A stretch of DNA of 15,182 nucleotides from positions 64,001 through 79,182 of the forward strand of contig NW_026570492.1 in NCBI RefSeq assembly GCF_019649055.1, read 5' to 3'. This document shows positions 1-8,279 of the stretch, piece after piece (position 1 is the first letter of the stretch; each line of letters starts with the position of its first letter). Made by a program: the position numbers and the translations under genes. The notes under the pieces were generated by a model that ran no database searches, was not told where the DNA came from, and saw only the letters and a program-made list of their open reading frames with translations. This DNA is from Paramacrobiotus metropolitanus (lineage: Eukaryota; Tardigrada; Eutardigrada; Parachela; Macrobiotidae).

Positions 1-27
1 CGACAGTATACCCGTAACTAGATTTGT

Positions 28-213
28 TTATCCATAAAGAACGTTTTCTACACTTTTTGAATTTATTACGGCCGTTAGGTCAAACCGCCAAAGCGGGGAA
101 GCGAGGAGATCTTGTAAATCTTGTTTGGTATTACTTGTCCGATAAACTTGCCGAGATATATTGAAAGCCGGAGACCAGACCTCGGGGAAGCTTATCAATT
201 TGTCGAATTTCAT
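28..213 (-). CDS. Small open frame of unknown function
   Basis: An ATG-initiated frame of 61 residues on the minus strand ends in TAA. The sequence is protein-like in composition (mixed polar and hydrophobic, with aromatic residues) but matches no family I recognise. It shows no signal peptide or membrane segment. The frame opens close to the left edge and no convincing splice sites or polyadenylation signal were found around it. It may be one exon of a gene that continues outside the window, or chance. Confidence 0.2.
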   Translation of the reverse strand: MKFDKLISFPEVWSPAFNISRQVYRTSNTKQDLQDLLASPLWRFDLTAVINSKSVENVLYG

Positions 214-769
214 TATATTGAATCTGGTTTGACGTTGATAACTGTTTTATTCTGGTTTGATTAAACAAAGCATGATTTGGCCGTCGACACGGCTCGACCC
301 AACACGACGGCGGTGGAATCAGAGACCTTTTGGGATTTTAAGGTAAGCCGATAGCGTTTAAACCGTTTTGCTACTTTAGTTGAAAAGACACTAAACGTTA
401 ACCCTCATAATTATTAGAATCAGACGGTGGTATGCACTTAGCTCGGGCTGCAGGTATGTGAACTTGAGAAGTTTGACCGGCTCTGTAATAAACATAGTCT
501 ACCAATATCTTAGTACGTCGTGGACTGTAGTACAGCGGCCACCCGGACGAGCACTCGTGTGCATTTTGTGGCTGCAAAGCCGCCGGCTAGACTTTGCCCG
601 GTAACATCAAGGGACACACACCATCGCTCTGAGCGCCAAGGGTATGAGAGGTCGCGCACCGATTTGTCAGGAATTGGTGGCCACGATCCGAACACTAATG
701 CGTCAAGATAGTCGATTATAGAATTTCAGAAAGTGCTGAGGAAAAAGTTGCGGAAGTCTGACAGACTAA
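214..769. other. Stretch without a supported gene
   Basis: Both strands carry short overlapping frames at 510-711 in a somewhat GC-richer patch, but neither has a recognisable motif and each is the shadow of the other. A GTAAGC donor-like string follows TTTTAAG near 335-345, but no open exon precedes it on the plus strand. I see nothing else to annotate. Confidence 0.3.
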
Positions 770-823
770 AAACCCGACTTTTCTAAAGTGCTCTTCCATA
801 ATCTCAAAAAAGTCATTTTTGGC

Positions 824-1069
824 ATGGTTGCCGAAGGTAATCAAACCCAGTCTTCCTTCACGTCATACTTTTTTATCGCAGTAGAAGACATTCTCTTAGC
901 CGTTCAACATTTTTGCAAAGCAGCTCCATCGATCGTCTATGGTTTACCAGAGATCCACACGTTAAGTTTAAGAAGTAATTTGGTGCGGAAGTTAAGCTAT
1001 AAGTTCAGCATTGGAGATACCAACTGCAAGTCTGCAATAGATTGCTCAACTGCAAGTCCACGGTTGTAA
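824..1069 (+). CDS. Small open frame of unknown function
   Basis: From the first in-frame ATG this frame codes for 81 residues; it is open back to a TAA at 767-769. The middle contains a moderately hydrophobic helix-like run (around FFIAVEDILLAVQHF). No family is recognised. Its last codons fall in a short direct repeat (AACTGCAAGTC occurs twice at about 1022 and 1049), which argues that the end at least is not conserved coding sequence. It could be an exon fragment or a chance frame. Confidence 0.2.
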   Translation: MVAEGNQTQSSFTSYFFIAVEDILLAVQHFCKAAPSIVYGLPEIHTLSLRSNLVRKLSYKFSIGDTNCKSAIDCSTASPRL

Positions 1070-1440
1070 GTCCAAGACGAGCAGTTGGTGCGTCTCCGCT
1101 GTGACTTTGTTGTAGGCTTTCACCAAATGTTTCACTCCAGTTTGACGAGCCAGTAATGAAATCTAGATAATGTTCCTTACGTTCTTGAATAGTATCAAAT
1201 ACTTGGAGTTTAGCGTTATGTCGCGCATAGTTTTTCCTTGTTTGTACAGGTTCTGAAGGTGCATGATGACGGAAATATTCTTGTGATGTAAGACTTATGG
1301 CCTTATGAATTTACTCTAAAAATCCAAAGGCTGATAATTTGTTCCCGAAAGGGCATGGCAACTGAACTGATGTTAGAACTAATGTAGTGTCATTTCCTGA
1401 AGATTTTGTTCGATCGAGCTGGGGTGTAGGGTACCTCAAG

Positions 1441-1986
1441 ATGGCGTGGGGGTTGAACCTAAAAAGGTGAGTGCCATAACTAGCATCCCATGCCGAATTC
1501 ACTAACAGGCATTCGTTCTATTCCTGGATTGTCAGGTTGCTATCAACAATTCATCACGAACTGCGCAGCGTTGGCACGTACGCTCTGGGATGTCACGAAG
1601 AAATTAAATTAATTTGGGCGAAATCCGTTAGCTGCACTCGAGTTACTGTTGCCCTGTCCATACTTGGACTGTGTGCCCATGTTGAAATTGATGGCATTCT
1701 GGCCTATGTCTGGGCAGCGAAACAGCACGAACTTCTTCCCGACAGCAGATATGAGGTATTGGCGATGGCGAGGCGGATTTACGGCCGTGTGGCCGAAAAA
1801 CACAGCCTCATGTTTGTTCAACCCATCACAGAATATTACGAGATCTTCTCTGAGGCGAACAGAAAGAACTGCAGCGTGGATAGCGCCAAAATGTTGGATG
1901 CATTCGAAAATGAAATGCTTCTGGGATTTGCCAGTCTTCTATTTTCTGAAGCCCTTGCATCAAATCAATCGACGTTTGCTAAATAA
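1441..1986 (+). CDS. Two-exon gene, 158-residue protein of unknown function
   Basis: Exon 1 runs 1441-1466 and exon 2 runs 1536-1986, giving 158 residues ending in TAA. The junction falls inside an Arg codon and keeps the frame open. The ATG has a purine at -3 and G at +4 (CAAGATGGCG). Exon 2 is open for 150 codons, the longest clean coding signal in the window, starts right at the acceptor, and its stop overlaps an AATAAA signal. The protein is mostly helical in character, with one mildly hydrophobic stretch near residues 43-60 and no signal peptide; no domain is recognised. The frame is also open upstream to 1366, so exon 1 may be longer or internal and the true start may lie further 5'. 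I see no sign of decay. Confidence 0.6.
1467..1535 (+). other. Intron of the 1441-1986 gene
   Basis: The donor is AAG|GTGAGT, the branch site CTAAC lies at 1502-1506 about 30 bases before the end, and the acceptor is a T-rich run ending in GTCAG. The length of 69 bases is typical of short introns in insects and some other invertebrates. All elements are read directly from the sequence; only the splicing itself is inferred. Confidence 0.65.
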
Positions 1987-1987
1987 A
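1982..1987 (+). promoter_or_regulatory. Polyadenylation signal overlapping the stop codon
   Basis: AATAAA overlaps the TAA stop of the two-exon gene. A signal this close to the stop would imply a very short 3' untranslated region. The same arrangement occurs at 12374-12379. Confidence 0.4.
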
Positions 1988-2420
1988 ACCAAGTGCGATA
2001 CTGCTTAAGTAAAACCGAGCGTTTATTCCTGTATCTCGAATCCCCGACTGGGTAACGTAGCGAATTCTTCAAATATTTCCCTCCTCCAGTAGAACTGTGA
2101 AACTGGCGCGCAAGGCAGAGCCCCAATGAACCTTCACGATGGCCAGTGACTGGATGAGAACCCAAAGCTCGTGAGGTGTTAACCCGACAGGTTGATGATC
2201 CGTTTTAAAATGCTCAAAAAGAGCCTCCACACAAATTTTGTAAATGCCCTTGAGCTGTCTTGTGATGTCTGTCGTTCTGTCGTATGGTGACCAATGATCG
2301 GATTTTATAAGTTCGTCGGGGCTCTTCCGGTTTCGACCGCTAACCTTTACTTAATAATGGTTGCTTCTGACCTTTCCACTCTGTGGTTATCGTTGCAGGA
2401 TGTATTTCACATACAGGGCA
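1988..2420. other. Stretch without a supported gene
   Basis: Only a short minus-strand frame (1965-2165) overlaps the end of the upstream gene; it has no recognisable features. Nothing else is seen before the LTR. Confidence 0.3.
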
Positions 2421-2726
2421 TGTTGTATGCCGTTATGTAACGTATGGTCCATAACGCATGTACCGATCCGCCTGCATGTGTGTTCTCAATCTATTCAGAT
2501 AGATCTGGATGGCTGATGCAATAGTTGCACAGCCCGGTGTGTACATAAGGCCGAGCCGGTCGCGGGCCGTCCCAGTCGCGGGCGATCTATCGATCTGGGT
2601 GAGTTGAGAATAAACTTGAGCGCCAAGCGGTGCGCGAGTGAATATACGTGTATTATAAAGGGCGAGCTGCCACATCGTGTTCCCATACAGGCTGCCAGCG
2701 GTGGCATGTGTTGTGGAACTCTTACA
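2421..2726 (+). repeat. Probable 5' LTR of a retrotransposon (solo or truncated element)
   Basis: The segment begins TGTTGTA and ends CTTACA, the TG...CA ends expected of an LTR, and is 306 bases long. A TATA-like ACATAAGG lies near 2539-2546 and AATAAA at 2609-2614, in the order U3 promoter, R, polyadenylation signal, U5. A primer-binding site follows two bases after the end. The Gypsy or BEL/Pao superfamily is plausible, but the LTR alone does not decide. No second copy of this LTR was noticed in the window, so the 5' boundary rests on the terminal motif and the layout only. Confidence 0.5.
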
Positions 2727-2728
2727 CT

Positions 2729-2743
2729 TGGTGCCCTCATGAC
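2729..2743 (+). other. tRNA primer-binding site of the LTR element
   Basis: TGGTGCCCTCATGAC begins two bases after the LTR end. It starts with TGG, the complement of the universal tRNA CCA end, and continues with a sequence that could pair with a tRNA acceptor stem. I cannot name the tRNA with confidence. Confidence 0.45.
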
Positions 2744-3134
2744 GGTGGATAATATGCAAGCAGCGGAAGCAGTACCGACAGACGCGCTACCACGGCAGTT
2801 AACCCGCCCACCACTCTCCCAAAATAGTTCAAAACATCAAGGGAACAAAATTAATGATTGTATGACGTGCAGTACCTGCAGCAGTGTAAGCACCGGTATT
2901 ATAAGCAAGTATTCTTATGCTTATACAGACCGACACAATAAAGACGTGATATTAAATAAGGCATCAGAACTTCATGAAAGCCTGGAGTTTCAGAAACATG
3001 TCAGCGGATGTCAGGGTTCATGTCACCTAATCAAAAGTCTTACGAGTTCTCAAGTCCATTTCCGAAGTCTGTTCGACGGACAAGACACGCAAGCCGCCAG
3101 CTGGAATATCATGGACAAAATTGTTTGCCGCTAA
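2739..3134 (+). pseudogene. gag-like start of the LTR element, truncated
   Basis: The frame's ATGs at 2739 and 2754 lie at the position of gag in an LTR element, immediately after the primer-binding site. The first 30 or so residues are rich in Ala, Pro, Gln and Arg, as in the disordered N-terminus of Gag. After that the sequence turns Ser/Cys/His-rich and matches nothing known to me, and the frame stops at 132 residues. No capsid, zinc knuckle, protease, reverse transcriptase or integrase motif follows. The rest of the element therefore seems deleted or replaced; the latter two thirds of the frame may be unrelated flanking DNA. Confidence 0.35.
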
Positions 3135-3503
3135 CACCGCGAAATATGCGACGCTTCTCAAATGTCAACGCTTCTTAATATTAGCGTAAGCTGTTTTTGT
3201 TAGTTGCCCATTGCAATCGCTCATTATTGTAACTTTTCAATCTTGCGCTTGTCTAGGTCTGCAGGTTATGCTTACCGCTAATTATAGAAAAACTGCGTGG
3301 ACTTGCCGTAATTTCGCACTACCCTGGCAAGGAATCAAGCGTTCACCGTTGTTTCGACATGATTAGAAAATTTAACTACCGATTCATGAGGATACTGTAA
3401 TCCAAAACAGTCATTTAGGAATGCGTGCGACAAAGACCGGGCACAAATGAGCATGCGACGTTAACAATGAACTTGCCGCTTTCTGCAATCAGAAGGTTAC
3501 AAC
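3135..3503. other. Stretch without a supported gene
   Basis: No open frame of note. The plus-strand frame that begins near 3425 is the complement of the minus-strand glycoprotein remnant next to it. Confidence 0.3.
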
Positions 3504-4260
3504 TTACTCGTTTTCGTGGCCAACATGGTGTCGGACATGCACTGCAGGTGGGGTGGCAACGCTTGGGTCAGCGACAGCATAACCTACGGCGCGACACGGA
3601 CGGTAACTGGGCGTTTGGTGGTTCGGGACGTTGTCGCGGTCACTGCTCAATTGGCTCGTCGCCTCGTCGTACTTGGCATTCCGGTTGTGCTGGCTGTGGA
3701 TGGCGTTGGTCAAGGGTAAATCATCGTCCACCACCTGAATGTGCACGCTCGCTTCACCCATAACGGTGTACATTTCTGGGAGCGACGCATCACAAAGGGT
3801 CATCAGTAATCCAAGGATGAAATCCACTTGGTTGGCATAGTCGCGGACACGGAATGGATCATCCTGGTAATAGAGAGTGCCATTACGCCGGCCAAGCCGG
3901 TTTAACATGCAGGGCTTTTTTCCGGGGGCAACGTCGCTCCAGACGTATGTCCGAGGTCCCTGGATGGAAAATGCCTGCTTCCGTGAAGTGATGACTTCTC
4001 CGGTGACCGTGAAAACTGGACAGCCGTCGCACTTCTGTTCCAAGGTCACCTCTTCCAGCTCACAGTCGAACGTGGTAAAATTTCGTTCAGAATTTTCACG
4101 ATCGTTGACCGGTCGGTTCAGTGTGATGGCATGTGATGGCTCCACACGTTACCGACCTTCTGCATCTGCTCGGAACCACACCGACGGGTGTTAACCATCA
4201 CCCAGCAGTCCTGGGGGCTCGTGGTCAACATCCACTACAACCTTACGTACTTTCGATCGC
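3504..4260 (-). pseudogene. Virus-type envelope glycoprotein, middle part, decayed
   Basis: The main open part (3504-4145) codes for 213 residues and reads back in the same frame through two stops (TAA at 4151-4149 and 4193-4191) to about 4260. It has a cysteine-containing ectodomain pattern, a beta-rich stretch with a VTLEQ and VTGE motif, a Trp-Ser/Pro-Gly-Lys-Lys-Pro-Cys patch, and a YYQDD...QVDFIL segment. This resembles my memory of glycoproteins of chuviruses and of the env genes captured by BEL/Pao retrotransposons in invertebrates, but no search was possible. No signal peptide or membrane anchor is present, so both ends are missing. In a live element it would mediate particle entry; here two stops and missing ends make it a relic. 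See the related plus-strand part near 8.3-9.7 kb. Confidence 0.45.
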
Positions 4261-4557
4261 GTTTGTAAATTGTCCAAACGGATATGACGGATTTACGACG
4301 GATAAGCAGACGATACTCGGAATGAAGGCTTTTCGTTCGATTCTTAAAATGCACAGTTCTTCCTATAATTTATCGATCGTAAGCCAAGTTGATATATAAA
4401 TTCTGTTCAAACTCGCCTTGCATTATTGGTGTAGTTCTGTGCGGGCACTACGCCTACTGGTTGTCACATACACAGCACTACTTTTAGGCTTTTCAGCTGC
4501 GCTGTAAAATATAGTATCAGTTCGGAAACTAGACGGCTCTCCCATTAAATATCGCAA

Positions 4558-4854
4558 ATGTGTTACTTCCACAATGCAAGTTGCAAAAGGGTGCAAGGAA
4601 GGCGCCATCCATTTGGCCAGTGTTTCCGGGACCTCCAATGCCGAAGGATATTTTACCACCTGATAATCAAGCCTATTGCGGTCCCGCAACGGGATCTAAA
4701 ACTTACGGATTACTCACCACCAGAACCGGAAGTGATTTCGGAGACCGATGGGACCAGGGAGGAACCCAATATCACGGTTCTGACGACCCGGCAGGACTCA
4801 TTCAAGGAGGATGACTCAAGTACGGAAGAAGAGTCAGTTACGGAGAAAGACTAG
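4558..4854 (+). CDS. Open frame with an acidic C-terminal tail, unknown
   Basis: This 98-residue frame is ordinary for its first third, then Pro/Glu/Asp/Ser/Thr-rich, ending with a run of acidic and Ser/Thr residues (about residues 48-98). Such tails occur in cytoplasmic tails and in disordered ends of many proteins. A second plus-strand frame overlaps it (4560-4814), and no start context, splice site or polyadenylation signal supports it strongly. It may be a relic exon or chance. Confidence 0.2.
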   Translation: MCYFHNASCKRVQGRRHPFGQCFRDLQCRRIFYHLIIKPIAVPQRDLKLTDYSPPEPEVISETDGTREEPNITVLTTRQDSFKEDDSSTEEESVTEKD

Positions 4855-5018
4855 TCCTCGAGTTTTAGTATCCCGTTAACTGTCGTTGTCTGAATCAGAC
4901 GTTTCCATATCGTTGCAGCGGTGATCGTACAAACAATGGCCGACCTACTCCAGAACAAACAACGTACAGATACGGAGGTTACGTTGGGTAGGCAGTTCGT
5001 ATTTCTTCGAATAGGAAG

Positions 5019-5052
5019 ATCCAATTGCGAATGGCATCCAATTGCGAATGGT
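5019..5052 (+). repeat. 17-base tandem duplication
   Basis: ATCCAATTGCGAATGGC at 5019-5035 is followed immediately by a copy differing only in the last base (5036-5052). Seen directly. It lies in non-annotated sequence. Confidence 0.8.
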
Positions 5053-5382
5053 ATACTCACTCCAGGATATGTAACTGTGATGTGGAAAGTCTCTAGGCAC
5101 TGGTTTGCTAGTAAATTTGCGGCTGACTTGCTTATCGTCGACGAGGCGTCCTAATCAACTACGACCTTCGAATTTTGGTTTTACAAAATTAACGGACAAT
5201 TTACGTTTTATAATTACATCTACAATTTGGCAATTTTTCGATTCGTGGAAATCATGGATCCAGAAACGCCACCGGCGATTACCGTAGAGGAATAGAGCTC
5301 AAGCGGCATTTTCATTTAGACATAATTTTATCCATGGCGTTTGTGTTTTCTCAACTTTTCCGCTTAGTTGCTGTCATGTTAG

Positions 5383-5781
5383 AGTTACGGATTGGTTTCC
5401 TATTGGCAATATCGTTGGGCCATTAATTTTGTGTTGCATAAAAACGAAAATGTCGTTTGCTCTTCGGAAGTAATAATAGAAGTGCAGTTCAAAGATGAAC
5501 TGTTAATCAGCGGAAACTGTGGTGATGGTGAAACATCATTTGTGGCCAATTTACTTCGATTTTCTAAGCTCTCACAGGTTCCAGAATGTATAAGCTGGTT
5601 TTATGAACAATGCCATTTGTTATATGACGAACTGCTTAAAGGATTTACAATTGTCGAAGACTTACCAAATAAAATACCTAAGCCGAAATTTCTAATAAGA
5701 GTCTGCTTCCGTGTTGTTGTTATACGCATGGACGATATTTTCGCAGTTCGCTCGGTAAGTGGTCGAACTCATTCGCCATGA
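5383..5781 (+). pseudogene. P-loop ATPase fragment with damaged Walker A
   Basis: The frame is open from the TAG at 5380-5382 to 5781 with no proper ATG. Its middle follows a P-loop family that I recall as multi-copy in invertebrate genomes and presumably derived from viral or transposon ATPases. It has a beta strand then a Walker A-like loop (LLISGNCGDGETSF), then a spaced I-x-W-x-Y...LLYDELL block, then VEDLP and PKPKFLI, which leads to where the Walker B strand should be. The essential Walker A lysine is a glutamate here (GDGET for GxGKT), and after FLI the expected acidic Walker B residues do not appear. Both point to decay. A GTAAGT donor-like string sits at 5755. Assignment to a packaging-type (A32-like) ATPase is a guess. 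Confidence 0.4.
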
Positions 5782-6454
5782 ACGAACGATGAGCGAACGA
5801 ACGTTTGCTTGCGCCCTGTTTATTTTCCAAATGTTAAGTAATATTATACACTTGTCGTTTTGTTTCCCGAAGGCCATGCCATTTTCTTAACAACTTTGTG
5901 CTCCCGTCTGGGATGCAACAGGCACAAGCAAATACAGCGGTAAAATAGAATTATATAAAAACAAACGTTCGCATTCTCGTCGTAGTTGCTTTATCTACGC
6001 CGCTTACGGAATGTCGGTAACATACAGGAGGAAATCTGCTGCGTAGGGTAGTGAGACGCGCAATCCAACACTGAAGAAACCACAACCAAAACGGAAGGAA
6101 GAATGTTTATCAAAGTAAAGAACTATTCACATAAATTAAATATTACTGAAATTATATCTATATTTTAATCACTGACTACCGATGTCCAGTAAGCATTCAG
6201 AAGATCGGGGCAATCAAAATTCCATTCTGGTTCCCATGTCGAATCGGTTGTTGCGAACACAATTGAAATAATGATTCTTCACGAAACGATGGAAATTTGA
6301 TTTAAACGATGGATTCGATCGAGATATTTCGATGGAAACGGCCAAACAATAACCCAGTACGACATCTGCTTGGTTCAAACAAAGAAGGTTCATTGAAGAA
6401 AACAGAATACCCGATCATGGTCCTACGGCAGTAAAACATCTTACGGCCGTGAAG
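5782..6454. other. Stretch without a supported gene
   Basis: AT-rich sequence with no meaningful open frame. A short iteration of GAACGA/GCGAAC units lies at about 5781-5804. Nothing else is seen. Confidence 0.35.
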
Positions 6455-6834
6455 TTAATTTATTTTCGTGTTTCCGTGATCAGCGCCTGGGTGCGCGGAA
6501 TTTGTGCGATGTAGATGGAGTTTTCCGTGTTGGCCTATCACCGGATTGTTGGATAATCTTCTTCTTACTCCGTTCAGCGTTGCTAAGCTCGGTGATGGGT
6601 ACGATGCCGGTTGCAATTTGCAAAGCTCTCTCGGTGATTGCATCAAAGTGTCACCACAGGCTTTGACAACAGTTTGCTGGGTGCAACAGCTGTCAACAAG
6701 TTCTGGTGTACAACGGTTTTGATTTATTCCATCATGTGGGCACAACCATTTCTGTTGCATTGGTTTCATGGTCGTGAAATGTGGCGGCGGGCAGCCTGTA
6801 CCCGTCGGGGCAATACACGAACGCTTCTTTAATT
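6455..6834 (-). CDS. Cysteine-rich exon-like frame, possible secreted peptide
   Basis: A 163-residue minus-strand frame ends at 6455. A likely 3' splice acceptor (pyrimidine-rich run ending in CGACGCAG, exon start at 6834) falls just before a Lys-Lys-Arg and the first of eight cysteines. Counting from the first Met of the frame, Cys occur at 44, 52, 69, 79, 87, 88, 97 and 109. The C-C-CC-C-C order at 69-109 is that of cystine-knot peptides and of the Cys-motif proteins of ichnoviruses. About 54 residues without cysteine follow, which is not typical of short knottins. No signal peptide is in the frame; it would have to lie in an upstream exon. The other strand also has short frames here, so chance is quite possible. 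Confidence 0.22.
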
Positions 6835-6946
6835 CTGCGTCGAAAAAGTGAAAATTTATTAAGGGGGCAAGCCCTACAATGAAGGAAGCTTTGTTCTCGC
6901 TAAATCGTATATCGATGCTCTTCCCAATGCAAGATGTATATTGCAT

Positions 6947-8279
6947 ATATGTATTTCAAAACACAGCCGCCACCTTATAGAAAAACGGCATTAAAGGCCA
7001 CATCGAGGAGTGAAAGTCAAAACAGAAGCACAAACAGGCAACAGGCATATTGCCAGGCACAACGCTTTAGAGGAAAGAGATGGAACTCTATGGATTGGAA
7101 GTAGGCCAGAAATGGAATTTCTGTTACAAGGAATGCGGTGACTGAACTAGGTGCTAGGACCGGATTTCGGGGATAATATTATGAGCGTCCACAACCGTCA
7201 CCTTGTTTCTAAAATCGTCATGTGCGTCTAAACCTGTCTCATACCGATGATGTTTGCTTTCTAAGCACTCATCCAATCGTATTTTTCTTTTTAGCTCACT
7301 ACTATTTCCTTCCGGTTAGCACTACCACTACCTCCGACCACCCTATATTTCCGAGGCGCGCAAAATGGGCCTTCGTTATTCAGTGGATCAGTCTCGTTTC
7401 TGATCTAATGACAGGATGACTAACGGAAGCATTTTCCTGCTCCATTTCGATCCCCGAAATGTGCCTTCGGGCAAACGCGTCTCGACATCCTGCGTCATGT
7501 GGTCAGTCCTAATCAAAGCGCAACGATATTTAATAAAGGTGAAATATCTGTTCACCTATTGCATGGCCGCTTTCAATGAATGCTCGATGCATGTATATTG
7601 ACTTCATGCTGATGCATGCCTAAGTCAGAGGGATCTGTTCAGCTATTTATGGTGCCGGTATCCCCGTGTAAAATATAATCCCCGGATCACGGATCGGGCT
7701 GCTGTACGGGCGCAGCCGGTGCTGCCGAATGTCTGCGGTGACGTGAGGAAACTGAACACATACAAAAGCGGAGAGGAAGACGGATGGTCGCTGCGAGCGA
7801 GGTTCGGTAACCCTGACTGGTCTCTAGTTGACTGCCAGATACTATGAGTGTGCAGTGATAGACTTCATACTGGCTACAACAACTATGCGTTTTTCTGGCA
7901 GCGGCTTGTTTCCATCATTCACGACCGCGGATCCACTTTTCCCTGGTTTAGTAGATAAATCTTTTTTAGACATGTGTGGATGATCTACGCTGGCATGCAT
8001 GATTTTGACGTGCTCTGTGCTTACTCATTTTCACCCACAAAATGTACTCTTATCAATCGAGACCTTTCAAGATATTCATCGGTGTGTCTGGATGCTTGTA
8101 CGTCGCTATATAGCCAATAACAAATTGGAAAACAGGCACTGGTAGATCGACGGCGCATACATATGTTAGATTTCAGCATAAACCGATTTGATGTTGCTGG
8201 GGGAAGCGACCCAATAGCGAATTAGCCGAATTTTCGACACTTAATTGTAGAAGTCAGTATTCAGTGTCCGGTTCTCGCG
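6947..8279. other. Long stretch without a supported gene
   Basis: Only short frames occur (7222-7419 and 7416-7601, plus strand), without recognisable motifs. A GC-rich patch at about 7650-7830 stands out from AT-rich surroundings and holds a TATA-like TACAAAAG near 7762; it could be a promoter or LTR relic, but no open frame or primer-binding site follows. Several ATGCATG strings cluster at about 7585-7620. Confidence 0.3.

Noticed and set aside
2654-2659. TATAAA in the LTR as its promoter
   Set aside because: It lies after the AATAAA at 2609, the wrong order for U3-R-U5; the ACATAAGG near 2539 fits better.
2433-2759. Minus-strand 108-residue open frame
   Set aside because: It lies inside the LTR on the opposite strand and has no protein features; it is an accident of GC-rich LTR sequence.
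3450-3516. GTAAGT donor and TTGCAG acceptor on the minus strand just after the glycoprotein frame
   Set aside because: The implied intron would be about 25 bases, too short to be spliced.
3425-3763. Plus-strand frames over the glycoprotein remnant
   Set aside because: They are the complement of the better supported minus-strand glycoprotein frame and are Arg/Gly/His-rich as shadows usually are.
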